Below, in pieces: positions 47,272 to 56,208 of a stretch of DNA of 64,000 nt. The position numbers and the translations under genes are program-made. The stretch is from Sphingobacteriales bacterium. GTDB lineage: Bacteria; Bacteroidota; Bacteroidia; Chitinophagales; UBA2359. The notes under the pieces were generated by a model, which was not told the origin of the DNA, did no database searches, and saw only the letters and a list, made by a program, of their open reading frames with translations. Positions within the stretch are counted from its first letter, which is position 1. Every line of letters starts with the position of its first letter. The DNA is taken from the NCBI GenBank assembly GCA_016711295.1, contig JADJTE010000031.1:1-64000 (forward strand), written 5' to 3'.

Positions 47272-49390
47272 ATGTTATTATCCAAATTTTTTTTTCGTGT
47301 TCTTTTGTGGAACATCGGATTGGGACTGCTGACCTCTGCCAGCATTCAGGCACAAAACCTGCCTTGCGGCGTAGCCAATCCCATAACCGACCTACCTTGG
47401 CTCAGTGAGCAAGCACAATTTACATGCGACCCTTGTTTTGGACCGCTTTACCAAGCCCAATACAATGGCGAATATGTATATTACAACCTGCCTGAATCTC
47501 CTATTTGCGCCGATGCCATGACCGCCGTATATAATTGTAGTGGCGAAATGATTTGCTTTTTCGGCGGCATCGCAGGCGGTACGGGGCAGGATTGCCCGCT
47601 ATTTTTCGAAACCCTAAGCGATATACAACTACTCACGCCTATCGTTAGTCCGCCAAACTGTTGTTATGCGCCATTTGCCACTATTTCCTTGCCGCAGCAT
47701 CAGGCTTGTAGCGTAGGCATGGTCTTACCGCCTATTTTCACGGCTACGGTATCGCTGCCCGCCTTAACGCCCGAATACACATGGTTGGCATTTTTGACCG
47801 ATTCGAGCGGTACTATTGTTACGCCATTAAGCACTAATCTAAGTTTCGATTTTTCGCTCCTGCCTGCGGGCACTTACAACACCCGTATTATGGTGTATGA
47901 AGTAGCTAATCCGCCCAGCCTAAGCCCTGCTACCTTAGACGACCTAATCGGGTCGGGTGGCTGCAAAACCATATCTACCGCCAATGGAGATAACGAATTG
48001 GTGCTGGGCACATCGATACCTTATTTAACCATTACTAATGGTCCTGTATGCAAACCTGACGGCAGTTATACCGTCACCTACTTGGCGCAAGGTAGCCCCA
48101 ATTCGATTAACGTCAGTACGAATGGCATACCCGCCAACTTACAAGCTATGACGGTCAGGAAACCACCGTAGCTTATACCGAACCCAACTATTTTGCCCAT
48201 GCTTATGATGCACAAACGGGTTGTGCCGAAGATTTTATCGAAGTATTTGGTCCTGTAAGTTGCCCCAATACTGCTTGTATCGATTCGAGCCTTATTGGGT
48301 CTCATCCTTTCTGCCCCTTGATTTACGCGCCCGTATGCGGTTGCGACGGCATCACCTACGACAACGATTGTGTAGCTGAAAATAATGGTGTGACAGAATG
48401 GACGGACGGACCCTGCGGCACTACTGCTTGCATAGACCCCAGTTTGATAGATACGACCATGTTTTGCCCTACGATTTGGGCACCGGTCTGCGGCTGTAAT
48501 GGCATTACATACGGCAATTCGTGCGAGGCTACGAACTATGGCGGCGTTACGTCATGGACGGACGGTCCTTGTGGTACTGCCTGTGTTGATATTGCTTTGA
48601 TAGATTCTACCGCTGCTTGCCCCGATGTATGGCAACCTTGTTTGCGGCTGTAATGGCATTACATACGGCACCGTGCGAGGCTACGAACTATGGCGGCGTT
48701 ACGTCATGGACGGACGGTCCTTGTGGTACTGCCTGTGTTGATATTGCTTTGATAGATTCTACCGCTGCTTGCCCCGATGTATGGCAACCTGTTTGCGGCT
48801 GTAATGGCATTACATACGGCAATTCGTGCGAGGCTACGAACTATGGCGGCGTTACGTCATGGACGGAGGGCGAATGTAATATATTTAACGAGTATTATCA
48901 AGTTTGTGCGGGCGATAGTATATTAATCGGCTTGGGAGGCGGCGAAGGCAATACGACCTATAATTGGTCGCCCGCCGAGGGGCTAAGTTGTGCGAGCGGT
49001 TGTTATCAGACCTGGGCAACGCCCGCCCTTAGTACGACCTATACCCTTACCACCTTTACTACGATAGGAATGGTAACGGCATACTACAATTATAATCTTA
49101 CGGTGGTTGATTGCGATACTACGGGCAATAGCACCACCACGCCACTGCGCCCCGAATTGCGCCTACAACCCAATCCTGTCCAAAACTACACTGCACTCTA
49201 TTTCGACAACAATATACAGGTATCGTCGGTGGCGGTGTATAATGTATTGGGGCAATTGCGTTGGTCAAACCCAATAAATAGCCATGGCAACCCAATAGTA
49301 TTGGATTTGAACGGCTGGCAAGCAGGTATCTATTTCGTCCATGCCAAAACGGATAAGGGTATAGTTGTTGCGCGATTGGTGAAGCAGTAA
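47272..49390 (+). CDS. Secreted protein with four Kazal-type inhibitor domains and T9SS sorting domain (frameshifted)
   Basis: Signal peptide ending LGLLTSASIQAQ. Residues about 30-290 are Cys-containing beta domains of unknown type (CFGPLYQAQYNGEYVYYNLP). After a frameshift near 48150 come four Kazal-like domains, each with the PVCGCxGITYxNxC core (48325-48370, 48485-48530, 48640-48680 and 48790-48835) and a following GVTSWTDGPC/GVTEWTDGPC tail. Then an Ig-like domain (VCAGDSILIGLGGGEGN, YNWSPAEGLSCASGCYQTW) and a type A T9SS sorting domain (LRLQPNPVQNYTALYF, VAVYNVLGQLRWSN, GWQAGIYFVHA, VARLVKQ-stop). Kazal domains inhibit serine proteases; the product is therefore a likely exported protease inhibitor. 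A second frameshift near 48645 lies in the third Kazal domain. Confidence 0.85.
48579..48884 (+). repeat. Two near-identical 153-bp Kazal-domain repeats
   Basis: The segments 48579-48731 and 48732-48884 are almost identical at nucleotide level (differences at the frameshift site and at the end), showing a recent duplication of one domain; the preceding domain is related but more diverged. Confidence 0.85.
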
Positions 49391-49456
49391 ACTGTGTATT
49401 TGAGCATCTCGTTTTATCTCGTTTAAATGAATCCCTAAAAACGTGAGGGTGTTTCC

Positions 49457-49523
49457 ATAGCCCACGAATTAAATTGTGGGCTATGGAAAATATCCAATTT
49501 ACCGCAAACCGTTTTAACGGTTT
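49457..49523. repeat. REP-like double hairpin R4
   Basis: ATAGCCCACgaattaaattGTGGGCTAT (49457-49484), then GGAAAATATCC, then AAACCGttttaaCGGTTT (49506-49523). It probably also terminates the Kazal-protein transcript. Confidence 0.75.
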
Positions 49524-49527
49524 ATCA

Positions 49528-49639
49528 ATAACTATTTACTCTTATCGGGGTCTAGTCGCAGATGCAACAAGGGCGGGCATTATTGGATAGGCATAGCCCA
49601 TTACGCTATACCCAGAACCCAATACCCCAAAATAGTTAC
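49528..49639 (-). repeat. MITE-like repeat, copy F
   Basis: Starts ATAACTATTTAC directly after R4 and ends AAAATAGTTAC at 49639. The core in reverse orientation includes GGGCATTATTGGATAGGCAT and CCCATTACGCTATACCC. It ends 33 bases from the methyltransferase stop codon. Confidence 0.75.
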
Positions 49640-49672
49640 CAAAATTAAAAAAATCAGACCATTGGCATCGCG

Positions 49673-50626
49673 TTATTTTTTTTCGAATACAAATACGAAA
49701 GTAGCACTTTTGCCAAATAGGGCGGCAATAAAGTCGGTAGCGATAAACAAGGGAAAAGTGAGGCGAAAGAACCATTTTTGCCAAATTAGATGCCAAGCGG
49801 CATAGTCGGCGGTATATTGTTGATTGCCTTTTAGGTGTTCGTATAGCAGCTCGCGCTTGGCATAGACCATGTTCAGCAGGCTTTGCTGCATACCAAAGGG
49901 GTTGTATTCGGGATTAAAAAATTGTTTTTCGGCAAGCTCAAAGCCATAAGAGCGGCAATGTCGAATGAGGTCGGCGGGGGCTTGCAAAAATAGGTGGCGC
50001 GGCGGGTCTAAATGCAGCCATAGCCCTTTGAACCATCTGCTCTGAAAACTATCTATATTGGGCAGATAGATAAACAATTTGCCGCCTGGTTTGACAATTT
50101 TTTGCAGCGTTTCGAGGGTTTGGCGCGGGTTGGGTAGGTGTTCGTACACATGTACAAGTGTGACGGCATCGAACGATTGTGGGGCAAATGTATCGGGCTG
50201 CAATGCGCCTACATGTAGGTTGATATTGTCGAGTTGTGCGGCGCGGTCTGCCGATTTGCCGGGTAGTTCTATGCCGTGTCCTTCAAAATTGCCTTTTGCA
50301 CCAAAAATGCAGAAAACGCCCGTTTCCGCAGCCGATATCCAATATTTTGGCATTTTGGGCTACTCGTTTCGCTACCCAAGCGGCGCGGTACTGCCTGAAC
50401 ATATCCACTACTTGCTCGGTGTCGTTATCAAATTTGCTGGTTTGGTTGCCGTAGTAGGCATCGGAATAAGCCCATGCCAAATCTTCATCGGTAGGGTAGG
50501 GGCATAAAAAGTAAGTGCCGCAGTCGTTGCAGCGATGCAGATTATAGGGTACTTGTCGGTGTCGTGGGTGGCGTAGCAAAAACTATGTTGAGTGCTGGTA
50601 CAATAAATACAGGGCGTTTTGTTCAT
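49673..50626 (-). CDS. Class I SAM-dependent methyltransferase (frameshifted)
   Basis: The N-terminal MNKTPCIYC and, after a frameshift near 50560, HRCNDCGTYFLCPYPTDEDL suggest a small metal-binding module. SAM motif I is ILDIGCGNGRFLHF; after a frame change near 50330 come GHGIELPGKSADRAAQ, motif II DAVTLVHVYEHLPNPRQTLE, KPGGKLFIYLPNIDSF and HLDPPRHLFLQAPADL. The C-terminal hydrophobic stretch WFFRLTFPLFIATDFIAALF may anchor to the membrane. Total about 317 residues. This is the type-11/23 methyltransferase form common in polysaccharide and lipid loci; the substrate is unknown. It lies 47 bases downstream of lpxK on the same strand. Confidence 0.8.
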
Positions 50627-50673
50627 CGTGATACTACTATTTGTTCATAGGGTGGCAAATGGATATTGGTGTG

Positions 50674-51723
50674 TTATTTAGCGATGACTTTTTCGATAGC
50701 TTGGCGCAAAATGGCGGCATCTTGGGGCGCAAAGGCTGTGGTGACGGGTAGGCAATAGATAGGCAGAGGAGGCGGGCAGCCGAGTTGTTGGTGCAATTGT
50801 AACCAACGAGGAGCGTCTTTTTCGGTGGTCAATATCATGCTTTGGGTAGTGGGTAGGGTGGCTAAGGTAGTTTCTATATTCTGCCAGTCGCGGGGTGTAT
50901 ATCGGTGGTGGTCGCCGAAATAGCTTGTTTTGAGGGTTGTATATCGGCTACGAGCATATTGCTCCAATTCGCGGGGTTGAGCTATGCCGCAAGCCAATAA
51001 CACGCCCGTTTGCGGGTCGTCGGGATTGGGTGGGTTGGGTATGCCGTCAAAGAGGGGATAGATGGTGCCGTATTGCAGATGGGCAAACAATACGATTTGT
51101 TGGCGTGTGGGTGCCAATTCGGTTATAAGGGATTGGCGGTCGGCAGTCGATAGCTGTACGGGTGCCTTGGTGACGATGATTATATCGGCGCGGGTAGCTC
51201 CTGCTATGGGTTCGCGCAGGGTGCCGCGGGGCAGCAGGTAGTTGCGCGTATAGGGTTGGTCGTAAGTAGTGAGCAGTATGGATAAGTGCGGCTGCACAAC
51301 GCGGTGCTGAAAGGCGTCGTCGAGCAGGATAAAATCGGGGGTAGTATCGAGTTGGTACAGCAATAAGGGTATGCCCAGAGCGCGATTTTCGGCTACGGCT
51401 ACTTCGAGGCGCGGAAATCGGCGTTTGAGTTGGGCGGGTTCGTCGCCTATATCGTCGGCGATGCTATTGGCATTAGCCCATACAAAACCCTTGCTTCGCC
51501 GTCGATAGCCCCGACTTAGCAAGGCTATTTGGCATTGGTCTTGCCATTGCTCAACTATATAAGCCGCCATAGGTGTTTTGCCCGTGCCTCCCGTACATAA
51601 GTTTCCGATGGCTATGGTAGGCACAGTAAATCGGATACTTGTTCGTTTGCCATTGTCATACAGTTGGTTGCGCCATTGCGCTATTTTGCCGTATAGACAG
51701 GCTATCGGCTGTAAAGGGTGCAT
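50674..51723 (-). CDS. lpxK: Tetraacyldisaccharide 4'-kinase LpxK
   Basis: Intact 349-residue protein. Start PLQPIACLYGKIAQWRNQLY; Walker A NLCTGGTGKTP (residues 41-51) preceded by VPTIAIG; then IALLSRGYRRRSKGFVWA, IGDEPAQLKRRFP, VAVAENRALGIPLL, FILLDDAFQHRVVQPHLSIL (DDxFQHR motif), YLLPRGTLREPIAGATRADI and AHLQYGTIYPLFDG. This is the complete LpxK signature. The enzyme phosphorylates the 4' position of the lipid A precursor at the cytoplasmic membrane, so the organism makes lipid A. It is 24 bases after the histidine-kinase gene and is likely part of the same transcript. Confidence 0.95.
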   Translation of the reverse strand: MHPLQPIACLYGKIAQWRNQLYDNGKRTSIRFTVPTIAIGNLCTGGTGKTPMAAYIVEQWQDQCQIALLSRGYRRRSKGFVWANANSIADDIGDEPAQLKRRFPRLEVAVAENRALGIPLLLYQLDTTPDFILLDDAFQHRVVQPHLSILLTTYDQPYTRNYLLPRGTLREPIAGATRADIIIVTKAPVQLSTADRQSLITELAPTRQQIVLFAHLQYGTIYPLFDGIPNPPNPDDPQTGVLLACGIAQPRELEQYARSRYTTLKTSYFGDHHRYTPRDWQNIETTLATLPTTQSMILTTEKDAPRWLQLHQQLGCPPPLPIYCLPVTTAFAPQDAAILRQAIEKVIAK

Positions 51724-51747
51724 ATTTATTTGTTGGGGCGTGTGTCG

Positions 51748-54413
51748 TTATTCTTTGAGGTATTTTTTCAGTAGTGTTTGTAGTTCTAAGGCTTTTAGGG
51801 GCTTCGATAGCCAATCGCTGATGCCATTTTCGGTGGCTTGTTGTTGAGTAGTAGGTTCGTTGGTGCTACCCAAGGCGATGAGCGGTACGGGTACATCTTG
51901 TTGGGAGTATTGGCGCAGTTGAGATAAGAGTTGATAGTTATTGGCGGCAGCAGTGCCGAAATCAATCAGTACCAAGGATATAGGCTTATCTGAATAAGCG
52001 GTTACGTCGGTATAATCGGCGGGGCATAGCACATCATAGCTCATTTTTTCGAGCATGGCGCGGGTAATATTGCGTTGAATGGCATGGTTTTCTATCAACA
52101 ATATTTTTTTGTTGGCTTTGTTGGCATCATCCTTATCGGTGGGTCTGATGGCTATTTTGAGGGTTTCTGCCAATTCGTTGCCTTTAATAGGTTCGATGAT
52201 AAAATGCCGTACTCCGCTATTGCGGCAGGCAGCTATTTGAGGGGCGGCAGCCTTGAAATCGGTAGCCCTAATTACCACTACGGTATGCGGCAAGATAGCG
52301 GGGTATATCTGCTGCAATTGAGGTAAGAAATCGTAGAGTAAGGGCAGCGTTATAAATAGCATATTGTAGGGGGTACTATGCAATTGCTTTTCGATGAGAG
52401 CGATAGCACTATCTAACCGTACAGCTACAACTACTTGGCTGTTGAGGTGGCGCAGCATATCGCCGTATAGTTTGACAGCGGTAAAGCGGTCGTCGAGCAA
52501 TAATATCTGTTTTTGTTGTAGTTCAGTGGGTGGTATTGCAAAACTGGGAGCTTGTATTTTGTTATACTCAAACGGCAATTGTAGCGTAAAGGAGCTGCCG
52601 CGCCCTACTTCGCTTTCTACGCTAATTGTTCCACCCATTAGTTCTACTAAGCGTTTCGAGATAGTTAGCCCCAAACCTGTACCGCCCGTATTGCGCTTAT
52701 AAGAGCCATCTATTTGAGTAAATGCGTCAAAGATACTGCCGAGTTTGTCTGCGGGAAATACCTATGCCTGTGTCTGTGACGCTAATCGTCACGTAGCAAT
52801 GAGTGTCGGTTTGCCCGCTGGCGGCTATGCTTATGCTCACTTCGCCTTTATCGGTAAATTTGATGGCGTTGCCGATAAGGTTGATTAACACTTGGTTGAG
52901 GCGGCCTTCGTCGCCCACGAGTGCTATGTTCAGTGCTGGGTCGAATTGGTAGTATAGGTTTAGGTATTTGCTGTGGGCGGGTAGGGCAAACGAGTCTATA
53001 CTTTTGTTACACAGTTGTTCCAAATTGAAAGGCTCGTTTCGTAGGTTAGCCTTGCCTGCTTCTATGCGCGAGATATCCAATATATCATTGATGACGTGCA
53101 TGAGTGCATCGGACGAGTTGCGCACTAATCCTACATAGCGTATTTGCTCTTCGTTGAGTGGTGTTTGTGATAATAGTTCGGTAATACCCATAATGCCGTT
53201 CATCGGGGTGCGTATTTCGTGGCTCATATTTGCCAAGAACATACTTTTGGCTAAATTAGCAGATTCGGCAGTTTCTTTGGCTTGTTTGAGTTCTAATTCG
53301 TGCTGCTTTCTTTTTGTAATATCAGTACTAATACATAACATGCCTATAATATTGCCCTCGTTGTTGAATAATGGCACTTGGCTCACCGATACGGTTTGGG
53401 TAGTGCCTTGTATAGTACGCACATATTCGAAATCAAATACGGGTTTCTGTTGGCTCAATACTTCGCTGTCAATTCGGTTCATAAATTCGACCATGCTTGT
53501 ATCGCCTACCAATTCATTATATTTTTTCCTATAACTTGTTCTGTCCCTAATCCGAGTGTTTGCGCAAAATAGCCGTTACAGCCCATAAATACAGATTGGG
53601 TATCTTTCCAAAAATAGCATAGGGTATGTTGGCAATAATATTGCTCACAATTTCAGCGGTTTTTTGTTGTTCGTCTATCACGGTACTGAGCAAAGCATTG
53701 GTAGCCTCACGCTCTTGGGCTTCTTTTTTGAGTTGTGCGTTGGCGCGTTCCAAATCGCGGCGTTGGCGGTCTAATTCGGTGTGTTGCCGCTCTATATTTG
53801 CCACCATCGCATTGAGGTGGTTCTGAATTTGGGTAAACTCGCCTTTGGTGTTCAGTTGAAGGCGGTGTGCCCAATCGCCGCTATCAATAATTTTAAGCGA
53901 TTCGACAACTTTACTAATGGGGCGTGTAATAATGCCAGATAATTGGCTATATACCAATGCCAGCAATGCTCCGATAATGAGCCACATCATGAGCAACCAA
54001 TTGCGTAGGGCTGCTACTTTCGCCTCCATAGTTTCTGTGCTATATATTGTTTGTACAGTAGCCTGCCGCTCCGCTTCTCGAAATATATTAAATGTATTGG
54101 TGCGTATGTGGTTGTTAGCAGTAGCTTTGCGCTCATTGAAAATAGGGTTATCTAATGCGTCGGTTACTGTAATACCTGCTATTTCTTCGTCTTTTAGCAG
54201 CGAACGGCAACTGATTTGAACTTGGTCGTAATTAACATCCCAAAGTGGTTTTTCGATAATCAGTTTGATGAGGTCATTCGTATAATTGATTTTAGCAGAA
54301 AGCCGAGATTCTTCGTTGCTGCGTTCTTGCTGTATTATCAATAGCGATATGACCGGTATTAGCAATAATATCGGCAGTGAGGTGAACAGCAAAAATTTTT
54401 TTTGGGTATTCAT
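51748..54413 (-). CDS. Hybrid sensor histidine kinase with HAMP, PAS and two receiver-like domains (frameshifted)
   Basis: About 888 residues in three joined frames. TM1 FLLFTSLPILLLIPVISLLI; periplasmic part about residues 32-135; TM2 LLMMWLIIGALLALVYS; HAMP GIITRPISKVVESLKIIDSG; coiled coil HTELDRQRRDLERANAQL; PAS (frame change near 53560) VFDFEYVRTIQGTTQTVSV; HisKA with phospho-His in FLANMSHEIRTPMNGIMGI; HATPase N-box LINLIGNAIKFTDKGEVSIS and G-box TGGTGLGLTISKRLVELMGG (frame change near 52740). First receiver ILLLDDRFTAVKLYGDM lacks the usual acceptor Asp (NMLFITLPLL). Second receiver keeps an Asp in ISLVLIDFGTA and ends DWLSKPLKALELQ. It lies 118 bases after the solute-binding protein gene, which may supply its ligand. 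Confidence 0.88.
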
Positions 54414-54531
54414 ATCGGGAATATGGCATTAATTGAGACCTTGCTGACCTTACCAAGCAAGGTACTCAGTAAGGCATCAAGCCTTTGGTATTGCATGGGC
54501 AAAAACAGTGCCATATCACACATGACATGCC

Positions 54532-55782
54532 CTATGGCTCAGGGTTTAATACGTGCATAGCTTCTTTTTGAGCGCGGGCTAAGGATTGGTCGGCGGTAAC
54601 GGTGCCATTAAAGACGCGGCTGATGGCACCCTTCAAAATCTTGCGCATTTTGTCATACTGATGGGTCATAAATCCGGGTTTGGCAGTCTGTATTTGTTGT
54701 AGTGCGCTTCTGTTGCCACTGCTGCTGCCGATGCCCGCTGCTCCCATGCGATCGCTGGTTACGGCAATTAGTCCAGTAGCCATTGCTATTTGGGCAGAGA
54801 TGTCTTTTTTGTATAGAAATGCAGTAAATTGGGCTGCTGTTTGTCGTTGAGCAGCTGTCATATTGGACGAAAAGAACAAATTGGCACCACTATAACTCAC
54901 TACTTTTGTTTTGCTGCTCGGCATAGCTGTCGCTGCCCACGTAAATTTGGCATCTTTCTGCAATTCTTCTACTGCCCCTGACGAATATATGGCTATGGGA
55001 TAGTTTTGGTATTTGAAGTGATTAATCGTGGACTTCCAAGAACCTGCTGTATCTATCAATTCGGATTCCCATAGTTTTTGCCAATATTTCAGGGTTGCTA
55101 AGGCTTCGGGGCTATCAAATTTGACTGTGTAGTTGGCATTGCCCAAGGACCCACCATTTTGCAAGACCATCGACTCGAAAACCCACTCGTACCAATCGCC
55201 ACCAATGAGCATGGGTGCCCTATCGCTCCGACCGCGCAAAGTTAATAATAAGGTTTCCAATTCTTGGTAAGTTTGCGGTAGATTTTCGGGCGAAAAATTT
55301 CGGTCATTGCACACAGCAGGAGTTATTTTGTCCATATTATAATATACTACAGGCACTGTGCAATAAACGGGAACGGCGCAATAAGGTTTGTTTGCTACGT
55401 TGGCATTGGCTAAATAACGCGGAATAAAGCGGTCAAAAAATGCTGTCTCGCTGCTCATAATTGTTTCGGCATTGGATACTAAGCCCGATGATTGTAAATC
55501 GAGCGTTTCGGCATTTTTAGCTAATAAAATACCTGCACTGCTATTTTTGCGCACATTATTGATAAAACTTTGCAGCCCTTTGTCCCAAGAATCTTGCACA
55601 TCTAAGGTGATAGCGTTTGGGTAGGTGGTATTAAACTCGCCAATCAAATCGCGAAAAATACGGGCTACTTCGGGCGACTCTTCGTTAGGAAGCGTAAATT
55701 TTATCGTGTTTTGCGCCCATATAGGCAAGCAATACAGCATAATAATTATGTAAAGAGGAGTGCATTTGAATAGGCGTGCCAT
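54532..55782 (-). CDS. Extracellular solute-binding protein (family 1, UgpB-like), not in an ABC operon
   Basis: The start at 55782 gives MARLFKCTPLYIIIMLYCLP-IWAQ, a proper signal peptide; the open frame upstream (from 55854) adds 24 residues without signal character and is rejected. The mature 400 residues show family-1 substrate-binding features: NTIKFTLPNEESPEVARIFR, AGILLAKNAETLDLQSSGLV, PVYCTVPVVYYNMDKI, PQTYQELETLLLTLRG, FDSPEALATLKYWQKLWESE and VSYSGANLFFSSNMTAAQRQ. No permease or ATPase gene is adjacent. Instead the hybrid histidine kinase gene follows, which suggests a periplasmic sugar- or phosphodiester-binding sensor component (inference). Confidence 0.85.
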   Translation of the reverse strand: MARLFKCTPLYIIIMLYCLPIWAQNTIKFTLPNEESPEVARIFRDLIGEFNTTYPNAITLDVQDSWDKGLQSFINNVRKNSSAGILLAKNAETLDLQSSGLVSNAETIMSSETAFFDRFIPRYLANANVANKPYCAVPVYCTVPVVYYNMDKITPAVCNDRNFSPENLPQTYQELETLLLTLRGRSDRAPMLIGGDWYEWVFESMVLQNGGSLGNANYTVKFDSPEALATLKYWQKLWESELIDTAGSWKSTINHFKYQNYPIAIYSSGAVEELQKDAKFTWAATAMPSSKTKVVSYSGANLFFSSNMTAAQRQTAAQFTAFLYKKDISAQIAMATGLIAVTSDRMGAAGIGSSSGNRSALQQIQTAKPGFMTHQYDKMRKILKGAISRVFNGTVTADQSLARAQKEAMHVLNPEP

Positions 55783-56061
55783 ATAGCTAATGTGTTTGAG
55801 TGTTATATAGCTGCAAATTTCGCTCCAAAATTTGAAACTTGCTTGTTTTTTCAAAAAAATCTCAAGAAAAACGAAACTTTTTTTTTGAATTACCGTATTT
55901 AGGAAATTTGATGCGCGAGCTGGTTATTGCATGAAAAATATTAGATATGCATATCGCTTTGATTAACAACAATACGCCCCAAACATACCACCAAAGAGCC
56001 AACATTGGCTGCTAAAAGCTATACGGGTAAAATGATGATAAAAAGATGGAACAATTAGAAA
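55783..56061. other. AT-rich intergenic region without recognised gene
   Basis: Contains a run of nine Ts near 55878 and no recognisable coding or promoter features. Confidence 0.4.
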
Positions 56062-56132
56062 TAAAAAAACACCCAAGCACTTTTATTAGCTCTTATTTTG
56101 GTTCTAAGCAGCTATCAAAAAGTGATTGGGTG
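56062..56132 (-). terminator. Intrinsic terminator of clpB
   Basis: On the minus strand a 15-bp stem with one mismatch (cacccaatcactttt pairing with aaaagtgcttgggtg, 56132-56118 with 56084-56070) and a 33-nt loop is followed by seven Ts (56069-56063). It lies 76 bases after the clpB stop. Confidence 0.7.
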
Positions 56133-56208
56133 CATCAAAAGGCGAGATTAAAAGTGATTATGTGCTTGCTTTATTCGTGTAAAAATAGGCTTGCTTTTTC
56201 TACCCGGG

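Noticed and set aside
55780..55854. Longer N-terminus for the solute-binding protein
   Set aside because: The upstream 24 codons lack signal-peptide character, while the start at 55782 gives a standard signal peptide.
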